Source: Dendrolimus kikuchii
Taxonomy: Eukaryota; Arthropoda; Insecta; Lepidoptera; Lasiocampidae
Reading direction: 5' to 3'
Assembly (NCBI GenBank): GCA_019925095.2
Contig: JAHHIN020000030.1
Location: 6,411,001 to 6,475,000 of the forward strand
DNA: 64,000 nucleotides
This document shows, one piece after another, positions 22,222 to 33,091 of this stretch. Both the position numbers and the translations under genes were made by a program. Positions within the stretch are counted from its first letter, which is position 1, and each line of letters begins with the position of its first letter. The notes below the pieces were generated by a model, which saw only the letters and a program-made list of their open reading frames with translations, was not told the DNA's origin and did no database searches.

Positions 22222-24552
22222 TCCAGGGGAATTTAAACCACTCCGCCGGGGCTCAGGACTTGTTCCTGCAGTCCATGGCGGAGTGGGGGATTGGTCCAGC
22301 GGTAGTAAGTGAGCCGTACTACATCCCCACCCAGGAGAACTGGGTAGGGGACCTCGACGGCCTGGTGGCGGTGATTGCTAGGTCAGGCACTAGCCCCCCT
22401 CTCACTTCCATCGAGAGGGGACGGGGTTATGCGGCGGCGGGTTGGGGAGAGTACACTGTCATTGGGGTGTACTTCTCCCCGAACCGGTCCCTGGCGGAGT
22501 TCGAGACGTTCTTGGATTCCGTCAGGGCCGCCGTGGCGAGACAGTCGTCGAGGGCGACGTTCGTCCTTGGCGACTTCAACGCCAAATCCCGTTCCTGGGG
22601 GAACACCGTCACCGACGCGCGGGGAAGACTCGTGGAGGCGTGGGCGTTACAAAGTGGTCTGTCGATCCTCAATCGAGGGTCGGTCCATACCTGCGTGCGA
22701 TCGCGGGGTGGATCCATCGTGGATTTATCATTCGCTACCCATGCGATCGCACGCAGGGTGGTGAACTGGACGGTTGAGGAGGAGGTGGAGACGCTCTCGG
22801 ACCATCTGTATATCAGGTTCGAGGTCTCCCCTCCTCCCAGTAGGATGACAGACCCCCCACGTGGCCACGGGCACTTCCCGCGTTGGGCCGTCAGCCGGCT
22901 GGATCCCCAGCTGGCTGAGGAGACGGCGGTCGTCGAGGGCTGGACCAATCCGGTGGATGGCGGAACTCCGGAGGAACTGGCGGAGCGCATGCGCAGATCT
23001 TTGGGAAGGGTCTGCGATGCCTCCATGCCACGGTCGCGTCGGCGCTGGCAGCGGCCAGGCGTCCATTGGTGGACTGCGGAGATCGGTGCCCTGCGAGAGG
23101 CAGCTCAAAGGTTGCACCGGTCTCTCAAGCGCTGCCGGCGACGGCTTCCTCCGGAGTTGGAGGAGGAGATCAGGCTAGGGGAGGAGTATCGGGTTGCCAA
23201 AAAGGCCCTTCAAGTGGCAATTTGCCAGGCGAAGGCCCGGGCCCGGGAAGAACTTCTGGAGTCGTTGGACAGGGACCCCTGGGGACGTCCGTATCGGGCG
23301 GCACGTAAAAAGTTGCGTGCCTTTGCCACCCCGATTACGGAGTCCCTACCGGACGGGGTCCTTGAAAGGATTGTCGACGGACTCTTCCCGGATCCGGGAG
23401 CCCATACTCCCCCCGTGATGAATCCTCCTCCCGGGGTTATTCCTTCTGAGACGGCACCTCCCCCCGTCTCAGAAGAGGAACTTGAAACGGCCCTGGATCG
23501 CCTCCGGGGCCGTAGGACGGCACCGGGACCAGACGGGGTTCCAGGCCGGGCCCTCTTCCTGGCCGCCAAACATCTCGGCGGTCAGCTTCGGGGACTATAT
23601 GATGCCTGCATCAGTACAGGTGAGTTCCCGAAGCAGTGGAAGGAGGGCCGGCTGTGTCTGATCCCGAAGGAGGGCCGCCCCCCTGATGACCCCTCTGCGT
23701 ACAGGCCCATCGTCCTGCTTGACGAGGTGGCCAAGATCTTCGAGAAGATATTGGCCAGTCGCCTCGTCAAGCACATCAACAACGACGGGCCTGGTCTCTC
23801 GGAGGCACAATATGGGTTTAGACCAGGGCGCTCCACGTTGGACGCCCTGGATGCGTTAAGGTGCCTCACGAGAGAGGCAGAGGGGATGGAGGAGTCTGTC
23901 CTGGTGGTATCGCTAGATATAGCGAACGCCTTCAACAGCCTCCCGTTCGAGACGATACTGGAGGCACTCCGGTACCAGGGAGTGCCTCTGTACCTCATGA
24001 GGTTGTTGAGGGCATACCTCCAGGACAGACACGTCCTCTGGGAGGGGGGCGGCTATGGTCAGATCGCTGGGCGACGACGTGTGGTGTGCGGTGTTCCACA
24101 GGGATCGGTTCTGGGTCCGATCCTGTGGAACATCGGATACGACTGGCTCCTCCGAGAGCCAGTCCTACCCGGGATGGGGGTGTTCTGTTACGCGGATGAC
24201 ACCCTCATCACGGCCCGGGGTGGTACGTATGATGAGTCCGTGGAGCTGGCCAACGCGTCCTCCGCGTTGGTCGTAGGAAGGATCCAGCGTCTGGGCCTCA
24301 GAGTCTCCGTAGAGAAAACTGAGGCCCTGATGTTCCACGGGCGTCGTAGGAGACCACCCCGGGACACGCACGTCGTCGTCCAGGGAGTGGCAGTGGCGGT
24401 AGAGGCCCAAATGAAATATTTGGGCCTCGTCCTGGATGGGAAGTGGAGTTTCGGGGCTCATTTCGCTCAGTTGACCCCGAGACTCCTGAGGGCCGCCGCT
24501 GCCCTGGCCAGGCTCCTGCCGAATGTGGGAGGGCCAGGTGCGGCCTGCAGGA
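22197..24552 (+). pseudogene. E2 ORF2, truncated after reverse transcriptase
   Basis: Open from the ATG overlapping the ORF1 stop through the endonuclease (VVSEPYY, VLGDFNAKS, LSDHLYIRF) and reverse transcriptase (PGPDGVPGR, VSLDIANAFNS, GVPQGSVLGPILW, YADD). It ends as family A shortly after NVGGPGAACR, about residue 784 of 1052, where recombination joined it to the leader of E3. A few foreign codons lead to a stop at 24594-24596. The C-terminal domain with LTGHGCFGKYL and the CCHC knuckle is lost, so retrotransposition by this protein is unlikely. Confidence 0.88.
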
Positions 24553-24775
24553 TGTGGTTTTTCCTTTGTTTATCGTTGACGACTCGGCTTGCCTAATGGA
24601 CTTTGACATTCTTGCTTAGTTGTTGACCCGGATTTGCCTGTTTTTTGATCGATTTCTACATTTGACTGTTTTACTTGGATTTTCTCACTGGACTTCGTTT
24701 TTGCACTTGTATTGGATCTGTTGTTTGCTCTGGACTCATCCCTCTCCACTCCCATGGGGGGGGGGGGGCCCACTA

Positions 24776-26968
24776 ATGGCCGACTCGGCACAGAGTCGCG
24801 CCTCGGGAGTGTGCGACGTCCGGAAACGGACTAACGCACACTCCCGCGGAGAGAATGCTGAATCCGACTCGGACGAGTCGGGTAGAAAGCTGGTGACCCA
24901 GGAGGACACCCAGAGGCCAGGGACCCGGCGCGCCAAGGTGCTCCTGGGGGCCCGTCACCGCGGAGTAAGCGTCGGGACGACGCTGTCCCGCGAAGAGACT
25001 GCAGATGTCGAGGCTCAGGCAGAGGCCTTTGTCAGCGACCTCCGCCAGAACGCTAAAAAGAAGACGAAGGCCTTTGCGCCTTCAGGAAAGGATATACCCC
25101 CCGAGATGGACCCGAGGGTTACGGACGTCGACCTCTTGGATGCGGAGGAGCTCCGCACCATGGCCGGCGTCCATGTGGCAGCGATCTACAACGTTGCCCA
25201 GACCTCGGGGAACCTCAAGGGGGGTTATATCAAGAAATTGAAGGAGGCGGCGGCGGCCCTCATGGAGGTGACCGAGAGTCTCTCCAAGAGGACCGTCGAC
25301 GCCGAAACAAGGAAACTGAGCCTCGACAATCTGAAGCTCAAGAGAGAGGTGGACTCCCTACGGGCCGAGATTCGGTCATACCGTAGGGAGTTCGAGGAAA
25401 TGAAGACCGCGGCCAAGGAGTCCGCGGCCAAGGACAAGGCTGCGGCCAAGGAGGCCACCGCCAAAGGAAAAGCCGCGACCAAGGAGGCCGCGGCCAGGGA
25501 AGCTGCGGCCAAGGAGGCCGTGGCCGGCGATGGAGGGCCCCCGCCCCAGAAAAAGGGGGGGAGTTCCACCACCGAATCTCCCCCATTCGACGTGGAGGAG
25601 CTGAAACGCTCCATAATCCTGTCGATGGGGGAGTTCATCAACGCCCGCTTCGCGGGCCTTGAGGACCGCCTACTCCCCCCTCCGGTCATCCGTCCGCCGC
25701 TCGCGGCGGATAAAAGAAGTAAGGCGGCACCCGGGACCTCGGGTGCCATGCCGCCCACGGCTGCTCCTCCCAGGGTCTCCGACGATATGACGGAGCCCCT
25801 GGCGATGGAGTGTGAGCCAATCCCGACGGTGGCGACTCCCGTACCCCCGTCGTATGCCAAAGTGGTGGGCCCTCCGCGCCCATCGCCGAAACCGGGCCCC
25901 TCCGGCGTTCAGAGGGCCCCCAGAAGACAGGGGGTGGCTCCTGCCCCCCCAATGTGGTCGATCCCCCCCACTGCCCCCTACCCCACCCAGGAGGACCAGG
26001 GTGAGTGGACAGTGGTGGGAAGTGGTAGGAGGGGCAGAGGGAGAGGACGGGGCGCAAGAAGAGCAGGGGGATACCCTGCCCTGACCCCCGCACCTCAATA
26101 CTCCGCCCCCCAGCAGAGTTACGCGCCGGTGAGGAGACCTCCTCCGAGGAAGCCGGCCCCGCTAGTGGAGGCCAAGGCAGCAGCAGTAATGGTGACGCTG
26201 CTGCCCGAAGCCGCTAGGAACGGGGTGACATACCGCCAGGTTTTTGAGCAGGCCGCGAAGGTAGTGGACCTGCAAGCGATGGGCCTCAAGGAGGGCCTTA
26301 AGATCAACCGGACGGCCAACGATGCCCGGCTCATGGAGCTGCCACCAGGGCCGGAGGGCATCGAGAAGGCCGACCGGTTGGCTTTGGCCCTCAGTGCAGT
26401 GTTGACAGGCGTGGCCGAGGTCGCCAGGCCTGTGAAGAAAGGAGACATTCGTGTCACAGGGCTTGACGACTCGGTCACGCCTTGGTTATTAGAGGAGGCC
26501 ATCGCTCGCGCAGGGAACTGCCCTCGCGAGCATGTTAAATCTGGCGGTATCGGTGTGGGACCGGGGGGGATGGGCGCGGCTTACGTCCAATGCCCTATCC
26601 CGGTCGCGAAAATGTTAACTGAGCTGAAGCACATTTGCGTGGGCTTCAGCTCAGCGGAGGTCTCGGCCCGTGAGAGGCGACCCATACGCTGTATGCGGTG
26701 CCTCTACACGGGCCACATCACAGTAATGTGCCCGGATGGGCGAGTGGACAGGTCGGCCCTGTGTTTCCGCTGCGGCAAAAGCGGACACAGGGTCGCTCAA
26801 TGCTCCGAGCCTAACGCTCACTGTGTGGTTTGCGCCGAGTCGGGTCTCGACGCAAACCACGTCTCACTGTCGAGGGGCTGCCTCCCTCCACATGTGAGAG
26901 GCAAGTTTGTACCCCCGGCGAACGTCGGGATAGCAAGAAACCAGCAGGAGTCTAGTATGTGCCACTAA
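24776..26968 (+). CDS. E3 ORF1, Gag-like nucleic-acid-binding protein
   Basis: A 730-residue frame from the ATG in CACTAATGG to TAA. Family-typical parts are a charged N-terminus (MADSAQSRASGVCDV), a central coiled coil with the SGNLKGGYIKKLKEA motif, an Ala/Lys helix-like tract (AAKEA repeats), a Pro-rich linker, an RGRGRGRGARR basic patch, a conserved domain ending in LDDSVTP, and three C-terminal knuckles (CMRCLYTGHITVMC, CFRCGKSGHRVAQC, C-x2-C-x8-H-x6-C). In SART/R1-type LINEs ORF1 binds element RNA and takes it to the target. The ATG was chosen because E7 and E8 share it. Confidence 0.9.
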   Translation: MADSAQSRASGVCDVRKRTNAHSRGENAESDSDESGRKLVTQEDTQRPGTRRAKVLLGARHRGVSVGTTLSREETADVEAQAEAFVSDLRQNAKKKTKAFAPSGKDIPPEMDPRVTDVDLLDAEELRTMAGVHVAAIYNVAQTSGNLKGGYIKKLKEAAAALMEVTESLSKRTVDAETRKLSLDNLKLKREVDSLRAEIRSYRREFEEMKTAAKESAAKDKAAAKEATAKGKAATKEAAAREAAAKEAVAGDGGPPPQKKGGSSTTESPPFDVEELKRSIILSMGEFINARFAGLEDRLLPPPVIRPPLAADKRSKAAPGTSGAMPPTAAPPRVSDDMTEPLAMECEPIPTVATPVPPSYAKVVGPPRPSPKPGPSGVQRAPRRQGVAPAPPMWSIPPTAPYPTQEDQGEWTVVGSGRRGRGRGRGARRAGGYPALTPAPQYSAPQQSYAPVRRPPPRKPAPLVEAKAAAVMVTLLPEAARNGVTYRQVFEQAAKVVDLQAMGLKEGLKINRTANDARLMELPPGPEGIEKADRLALALSAVLTGVAEVARPVKKGDIRVTGLDDSVTPWLLEEAIARAGNCPREHVKSGGIGVGPGGMGAAYVQCPIPVAKMLTELKHICVGFSSAEVSARERRPIRCMRCLYTGHITVMCPDGRVDRSALCFRCGKSGHRVAQCSEPNAHCVVCAESGLDANHVSLSRGCLPPHVRGKFVPPANVGIARNQQESSMCH

Positions 26969-26997
26969 TATGCCCGGACGACATACTAGACTCCTGC
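26944..26997 (+). promoter_or_regulatory. Stop-start hairpin, E3 (TAATATG)
   Basis: GCAGGAGTCTAGTATGT (26944-26960) pairs perfectly over 17 bp with ACATACTAGACTCCTGC (26981-26997). The 20-base loop holds TAA (26966-26968), one T, and the ORF2 ATG (26970). Confidence 0.85.
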
Positions 26998-29900
26998 AAG
27001 GAAATGTAAACCACTCCGCCGGGGCCCAGGATTTACTCCTGCAGTCCATGGCGGAGTGGGAGGTTGGTCTGGCCGTAATATCGGAGCCGTATTACGTCCC
27101 CGCCCAGAGCAACTGGGTTGGGGACCTGGACGACACGGTGGCAGTGGTAGCCAGTTCGGGCGCTGGCACCCCGCTCATCGAGATCGAGCGGGGGCGGGGT
27201 TACGCGGTGGCAGGGTGGGGGGAGCACACCTTCATAGGTGTGTACTTTTCCCCCAACCGACCCCTGGCAGAATTCGAGCGTTTCTTGGATTCTGTCAGGG
27301 CCGCCGTGGGCAGACAGTCGCCGAGGGCGACGTTCGTACTCGGCGACTTCAACGCCAAATCCCGCTCCTGGGGAAACACTGTCACCGAATTGAGGGGACT
27401 GGCTGTGGAAACGTGGGCATTTCAAAGTGGTTTGACCCTTTTGAACCGAGGTTCGGTCCACACCTGCGTGCGAGCGCGGGGTGGCTCCGTAGTAGATTTG
27501 TCGTTTGCCACCCATGCGATCGCACGCAGGGTGACGAATTGGAAAGTCGAGGAGGAGGTGGAGACTCTGTCAGACCACCTCTATATAAGGTTTGAAGTCT
27601 TCCCTCCTCCTAATGTGATAGGGTCAAACCCCCCACGTAGCCACGGCCAGTTTCCTCGATGGGCCATCAGCCGGCTCGACCCCGAGCTGGCTGAGGAAAT
27701 GGCCGTCGTCCAGGGCTGGACCAACCGAGAGAGAAACACCTGTCCGGAGGATCTGGCGGAGGGCATGCGCAGAACCCTTACGAGGGTCTGCGATGCCTCG
27801 ATGCCACGGTCGCGTCGACGTCGGCAGAAACCAGCGGTTTACTGGTGGACCGCGGAGATCGGGAGTCTGAGGGAGGCAGCCCTTCGGGCTCGCCGATCTC
27901 TGAAGAACTGCCGGCGTCGGCATCCTCCGGACAGAGGTGAGGAGGAACATCGCTTGGAGGAGTATAGGGTTGCCAAGAAGGCTCTTCAGGTGGCCATTTG
28001 TCAGGCGAAGACCCGGGCTCGGGAAGAAATCCTATCCACACTGGATGCGGACCCCTGGGGACGTCCGTACCGGGTGGCGCGCAAGAAAATGCGCGCCTGC
28101 TCCACCCCGGTTACGGAGTCCCTGCCGGACGGGGTCCTGAACAGAATTATAGATGGACTCTTCCCGGACCCGGGAGCCTTTGCTCCTCCTAGGATGTGTC
28201 CTCCTCGGATTGTACCCTCGGAGACTGATCCTCCCCCAGTCTCCGAGGAAGAAATGGTAATGGCCCTGGATAGACTCCGGGGCCGGAAAACGGCACCGGG
28301 ACCGGACGGGGTCCCAGGCCGGGTCCTCTTCCTGGCCGCCAAACATCTAGGCGGCCAGCTTCGGGAACTCTTTGACGCCTGCATCAGGACAGGTGAGTTC
28401 CCGAAGCAGTGGAAAGAGGGCCGGCTGTGCCTCATCCCTAAAGAGGGCCGCCCTCCCGAAGATCCCTCCGCCTACAGGCCCATCGTGCTGTTGGACGAGG
28501 TGGCAAAAGTTTTCGAGAAGATCTTGGCGAGCCGCCTCGTCCAGCACCTTGATTCTGGTGGGCCTGGACTCTCGGAGGCTCAGTACGGATTTAGGTCAGG
28601 GCGATCCACTCTGGACGCCCTGTTCGCGCTGAGGAGCCTCACGAGAGAGGCGGAGAGCATAGAGGAGTCTGTCTTGGTGGTATCTTTGGATATCCAAAAT
28701 GCCTTCAACAGTCTACCTTTCGAAACCATTTTAGAGGCACTCCGGTCTCATGGAGTGCCTCTTTACCTTGTAAGACTGTTGAAGGCGTACCTCCAAGACA
28801 GGTTCATCCTCTGGGAGGGCGGCTTTGGCCAGATTTCTGGTAGGCGACGTGTCGTGTGCGGTGTTCCACAGGGTTCGGTGCTGGGCCCGATCCTGTGGAA
28901 CATTGGTTATGACTGGCTCCTCCGCGAGCCAGTCTTGCCCGGGATGGGGGTGATCTGCTATGCAGACGACACCCTCATCACGGCCCGAGGCGGAACCTAC
29001 GACGAGTCCGTAGAACTAGCCAACGCCGCGACGGCGTTGGTAGTCGAGAGAGTGCGGCGTTTGGGCTTGAGGGTCTCCCCGGAGAAGACGGAGGCCCTCA
29101 TGTTCTACGGACGTCGTAGACAACCGCCTCGGGGCACGCATGTCGCCGTCCAGGGAGTGGCGGTAGCGGTAAAGGCCCAGATGAAGTACCTGGGCCTTGT
29201 CCTAGATGCAAAATGGAATTTCGGGGCCCACTTCACCCAGCTGGCCCCGAGATTGCTAGGTGCCGCTGCCGCCCTGGCCAGACTCTTACCCAATGTGGGA
29301 GGGCCGGGCACGGTCTGTAGAAAGTTGTATACTGGTGTCCTGCGGAGCATGACGCTGTACGGCGCCCCCGTATGGGTCGATGCTCTTCACCGCAAGAACA
29401 GGACCCATCTGAGACGTTCTCAGAGGGTCCTGGCGGTGCGGGCCATCCGGAGGTACCGGACAGTGTCGTGGACAGCGGCGACACTGCTCGCGAGTGATCC
29501 GCCCTGGGAGCGCCAGGCGGAGGTGCTCGCGGCAGTGCACCGCTACCGGCAGGACACCAGGGAGAGAGGAGAGAGGCCGTGTCCGGCAGTTGTGAGAAGG
29601 ATCAGGGTCTTGGCGACCGAGGCCCTGATCCAAGATTGGGCTGATGACCTGAGGACCCCAGAAGCAGGAGCTGAGACGGTGGCGGCGGTCCGCCCCCACC
29701 TGTCTCGTTGGGTCTCGAGGAAGTACGGGACCCTAACGTACAGGCTGACGCAGATACTTACCGGGCATGGGTGCTTCGGTAAGTATCTGCATCAGACAGC
29801 GGGGCGTGAACCGACGCCAGAATGTGCAGAGTGCGGCGCACCCAACGACACAGCGTATCACACGCTGGTGGAGTGCGCCGCCTGGGGACCTCAGCGTCAT

Positions 29901-30122
29901 CAGCTAGAAAGTATTGTCGGTCCTGTGTCCTCGCTCCAGCAAATGGTTGAAGCCATGCTGTCGAGCGAGGACGGATGGAGTGCGGTTTCCTCCTTCAGCG
30001 AGACGGTAATGTCCCTGAAGGAGGCCGCGGAGAGGACCAGGGAGGTGGATGCGTACGCAGACCCGATCCGGCGACGGCGGACTGGCGGCCGGCGGCGTCG
30101 CTACGCAGCCCACCTCCCTTAG
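26970..30122 (+). CDS. E3 ORF2, endonuclease-reverse transcriptase
   Basis: A 1050-residue frame, complete by comparison with E7. The APE-type endonuclease fills about residues 1-215: Glu39 in SEPYY, Asp/Asn in VLGDFNAKS (about 126-128), SDH at about 201. The reverse transcriptase covers about 435-715, with YADD near 664. A C-terminal region has LTGHGCFGKYL near 930 and a CCHC knuckle, CAECGAP...H...C, near 952-969. It would nick chromosomal DNA and copy element RNA there. The segment coding for about residues 520-745 is nearly identical to E8 but differs from E7, a sign of gene conversion. Confidence 0.92.
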   Translation: MPGRHTRLLQGNVNHSAGAQDLLLQSMAEWEVGLAVISEPYYVPAQSNWVGDLDDTVAVVASSGAGTPLIEIERGRGYAVAGWGEHTFIGVYFSPNRPLAEFERFLDSVRAAVGRQSPRATFVLGDFNAKSRSWGNTVTELRGLAVETWAFQSGLTLLNRGSVHTCVRARGGSVVDLSFATHAIARRVTNWKVEEEVETLSDHLYIRFEVFPPPNVIGSNPPRSHGQFPRWAISRLDPELAEEMAVVQGWTNRERNTCPEDLAEGMRRTLTRVCDASMPRSRRRRQKPAVYWWTAEIGSLREAALRARRSLKNCRRRHPPDRGEEEHRLEEYRVAKKALQVAICQAKTRAREEILSTLDADPWGRPYRVARKKMRACSTPVTESLPDGVLNRIIDGLFPDPGAFAPPRMCPPRIVPSETDPPPVSEEEMVMALDRLRGRKTAPGPDGVPGRVLFLAAKHLGGQLRELFDACIRTGEFPKQWKEGRLCLIPKEGRPPEDPSAYRPIVLLDEVAKVFEKILASRLVQHLDSGGPGLSEAQYGFRSGRSTLDALFALRSLTREAESIEESVLVVSLDIQNAFNSLPFETILEALRSHGVPLYLVRLLKAYLQDRFILWEGGFGQISGRRRVVCGVPQGSVLGPILWNIGYDWLLREPVLPGMGVICYADDTLITARGGTYDESVELANAATALVVERVRRLGLRVSPEKTEALMFYGRRRQPPRGTHVAVQGVAVAVKAQMKYLGLVLDAKWNFGAHFTQLAPRLLGAAAALARLLPNVGGPGTVCRKLYTGVLRSMTLYGAPVWVDALHRKNRTHLRRSQRVLAVRAIRRYRTVSWTAATLLASDPPWERQAEVLAAVHRYRQDTRERGERPCPAVVRRIRVLATEALIQDWADDLRTPEAGAETVAAVRPHLSRWVSRKYGTLTYRLTQILTGHGCFGKYLHQTAGREPTPECAECGAPNDTAYHTLVECAAWGPQRHQLESIVGPVSSLQQMVEAMLSSEDGWSAVSSFSETVMSLKEAAERTREVDAYADPIRRRRTGGRRRRYAAHLP
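29750..29790 (+). other. Splice-site/U1-like hairpin in E3 ORF2
   Basis: GCAGATACTTACCG (29750-29763) and CGGTAAGTATCTGC (29777-29790) pair over 14 bp with a 13-base loop, within the LTGHGCFGKYL codons. Confidence 0.75.
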
Positions 30123-30445
30123 TGCCGTCACAGGGGGCCGCGGGGACCGGGGTACCCGCGGACTTCCCCCCCTGTTGATGAAGCAGGGCACCTTGCCTTC
30201 GGGGTGTCCTGAGGATTGCCAAACGTAGGGGCGTCACGAATGTAGTAGCACCGCTCTAGTTCTCGTGGCGCCCCGTAAAAGCGTGGGAAAGAGGCGCAGG
30301 TTAGGTTTAGTGGGTAGTCCGGCGGACGGGATCTCGCGACTACTACCGCCCGCGGCGGTAGTTATGCGTGAAGATCCATTCCGCTGGGAGTCCCACACTC
30401 CCCTCGGTCACCCTCCCCCAGGGCCCGAGGGAGTGTCGCAAGAAA

Positions 30446-32128
30446 GGCCGCCCCCCGGATGACCCCTCTGCATACAGGCCCATCGTCCTGCTTGACGAGG
30501 TGGCCAAGATCTTCGAAAAGATATTGGCCAGTCGCCTCGTCAAGCACATCACCAACGACGGGCCTGGTCTCTCGGAGGCACAATACGGGTTTAGACCAGG
30601 GCGCTCCACGTTGGACGCCCTGGATGCGTTAAGGTGCCTCACGAGAGAGGCAGAGGGGATGGAGGAGTCTGTCCTGGCGGTATCGCTAGATATAGCGAAC
30701 GCCTTCAACAGCCTCCCGTTCGAGACGATACTGGAGGCACTCCGCTACCAGGGAGTGCCTCTGTACCTCATGAGGTTGTTGAGGGCATACCTCCAGGACA
30801 GATACGTCCTCTGGAAGGGGGGCGGCTATGGCCAGATCGCTGGGCGTCGGCGTGTGATGTGCGGTGTTCCACAGGGATCGGTTCTGGGTCCGATCCTGTG
30901 GAACATCGGATACGACTGGCTCCTCCGAGAGCCAGTCCTTCCCGGGATGGGGGTGTTCTGTTACGCGGATGACACCCTCATCACGGCCCGGGGTGGTACG
31001 TATGAAGAGTCCGTGGAGCTGGCCAACGCGTCCTCCGCGTTGGTCGTAGGGAGAATCCAGCGTCTGGGCCTCAGAATCTCCGTCGAGAAAACTGAGGCCC
31101 TGATGTTCCACGGGCGTCGTAGGAGACCACCCCGGGACACGCACGTCGTCGTCCAGGGAGTGGCAGTGGCGGTCGAGGCCCAGATGAAGTATCTGGGCCT
31201 CACACTGGATGGAAGATGGAGTTTCGGGGCTCATTTCGAACAGCTGACCCCGAGACTCCTAAGGACCGCCGCTGCCCTGGCCAGACTCCTGCCCAATGTG
31301 GGAGGGCCAGGCGCGGCCTGTAGGAGGTTGTACTCGGGTATCTTACGGAGTATGGCACTGTACGGTGCCCCCGTGTGGAGTCACGCCCTTCACCGCAAGA
31401 ACAGGACGCTGCTGAGGCGTTGTCAGCGCGTCCTTGCGGTGAGGGCCATACGGGGGTACCGGACGGTGTCTTGGACGGCGGCGACACTCCTGGCGGGTGA
31501 TCCGCCGTGGGAACTCCAAGCGGAGACGCTCGCCAGGGTGTTCCGCTTCCGCCAAGATGCCCGAGGGAGAGGTTTAAGGCCGTGCCTGGCAGAGGTCGCA
31601 AAAGTCAGGGCCGAGGCGACCGCGGCCCTGATGGCGAAATGGGAGGAGGACCTGAGGTCCCCAGTGGCTGGAGCCGCGACGGTGGAGGCGATCCGCCCCC
31701 ACCTGTCGCGTTGGGTCCCTCGAAAAAGAGGGACCCTCACATTCAGGATAGTGCAGATACTTACCGGGCATGGCTGCTTCGGTAAGTATCTGCATCGTAC
31801 TGCGGGGCGTGAACCGACACCGGAGTGTCAGCACTGCGGCGCACCCGAGGACACAGCGATCCACACGCTGACGGAGTGCGCCGACTGGGGACCTCAGCGC
31901 CACCAGTTGTTAAACGTGGCGGGACCGGTTGACTCACTCCAAAGCATGGTCACTGCCATGCTGCGGAGTGAGGACCGTTGGGCGGCGGTGGCCTCCTTCT
32001 GCGAAGTGGTAATGCTCCAGAAGGAGGTCGCCGAAAGGGAGAGGGAGGAAGACGCGGCGGTAGACCCGATTCGCCGGCGGCGCATAGGCCGGCGCAGGGG
32101 TCGCTACGCCCGTCTCCTCCTGCCCTAG
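30446..32128 (+). pseudogene. E4 ORF2 fragment (codons 493-1052)
   Basis: An open frame from GRPPDDPSAYRPI through the reverse transcriptase core (LDIANAFNS, GVPQGSVLGPILW, YADD) to the C-terminal knuckle (CQHCGAPEDTAIHTLTEC) and stop. The endonuclease and the first reverse-transcriptase blocks are missing. The frame runs upstream into E3's 3' UTR, where an ATG at 30368 could start a chimeric product, but this looks accidental. Confidence 0.85.
31753..31793 (+). other. Splice-site/U1-like hairpin in E4 ORF2
   Basis: GCAGATACTTACCG (31753-31766) with CGGTAAGTATCTGC (31780-31793), 14 bp perfect, extended by a T-A pair outside. Confidence 0.75.
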
Positions 32129-32510
32129 GGATACCATCATAGGGGCCCGCGGGTCCGGGGGCACCCGCGGGACTTCCCCCCCTATTGGTGAAGAGGTTGG
32201 CCTTCCCCGAGGGCCATCCTGGGGTTAAGCCACGCGTAGGGGCGTCACAGTCGTGTACCTACGGTCTATATCCTGTGACGCCCCGTAAAAGCGCTAGGGA
32301 GTAGGGGCGCAGGTTAGGTTTAGTGGGTAGTCTGGCGGACGGAATCTCGCGACTGCTACGCTCATCGTAGCCATGCGTGGACATTCCGACCGCTGGGAGT
32401 CTCACACACCCCTCGGTCAACCCCCCCCCGGGCCCGAGGCAGTGTCACAAGAAAAGACATTCCCCCTGCGTTATCAAAAAAAAAAAAAAATGGTTGAGCG
32501 GCTAGTTGTA

Positions 32511-32818
32511 GAGCGGCTAGTTGGCACAGTGGAACGTGCATTAGCTAGTCGATCATGATTGTTAAGCGTCGCTTGGTGCGGTCAGTACTTGGATGGGTGT
32601 GCAAACATTTCATTCAACGGAAAGCCGTACCACGATGCGCACTGGGAGTCAACGGCACTACCTTAACCGGAGTGACGTAGGGAGTCAATTCGTGGCGTTT
32701 TCCGTGTCCATGAGTTGATATAACTTACCCGGGGAAGCCCGGGCCCGGACAACCGTGCCAGGAGTTGAAGATTCATTGCACGGGCACGGAACGTGGTGGA
32801 GTAATTCGACTTACCTTT
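32511..32818 (+). promoter_or_regulatory. Family A 5S-like promoter monomer (E5)
   Basis: A single copy of the 308-bp unit, with the 5S-like core at 32548-32599. It ends CTTACCTTTT, and the last 15 bases (ATTCGACTTACCTTT type) are duplicated. A partial head GAGCGGCTAGTTGTA precedes it (32496-32510). Confidence 0.8.
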
Positions 32819-33091
32819 TAATTCGACTTACCTTTTAGGTTTTTCGGGGTGTACTTTTCTTGGCGTTTCATGTGTTATATCGGATTCCTTTGACGACCTG
32901 GCTTGTTTAAAGGGATTTTCTGGATTTCTATACAACTTTTGTGACCTGGCTTTGCTTATTGGATTTTGTTGGCTTTTAGACTTTTTGACCTTGGCTTGTT
33001 GATTCTGGTACTGGACCTTGCCCAATCGCTGACCCGGCTTCCTTCCTGGACTCTGGGGGTGCCCCCCCCCCCTAGTGGGGGGCCCGTGGCG

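Larger units (their letters stand above)
19079..24550 (+). mobile_element. E2: family A SART-like LINE, 3' truncated
   Basis: First member of the head-to-tail array. It has two 5S-like monomers, leader, a decayed ORF1 and an open ORF2 that stops being family A around 24548-24552. There the sequence switches, across the shared bases GGATG, to the 5' leader of family B (E3). The 5' flank before 19079 is not TTAGG. Confidence 0.88.
24551..30445 (+). mobile_element. E3: family B SART-like LINE lacking both ends
   Basis: The 5' side begins inside the family B leader (no monomers) and the 3' UTR stops at GTCGCAAGAAA, about 25 bases before the usual end and poly(A). At 30446 it joins family A ORF2 (E4). 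Both ORFs are open. Its position between two family A pieces suggests recombination between array members and not ordinary insertion. Confidence 0.88.
30446..32490 (+). mobile_element. E4: family A LINE, 5' truncated
   Basis: Begins in the middle of family A ORF2 directly after E3's shortened 3' UTR and continues through the 3' UTR to poly(A) 32476-32490. It overlaps by about 290 codons with the part of ORF2 still present in E2 but differs from it at many sites, so E2 and E4 are not two halves of one copy. Confidence 0.85.

Noticed and set aside
24736..30237. Long minus-strand open frames opposite ORF1 and ORF2 (for example 25225-25860, 27033-27515)
   Set aside because: They mirror the GC-rich sense codons, recur in every copy at the same place and contain no motif. 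They are shadows of the real ORFs.
30368..32128. A chimeric gene starting at ATG 30368 in the E3 3' UTR
   Set aside because: The first 26 codons are 3' UTR sequence read by accident. There is no endonuclease and no leader.
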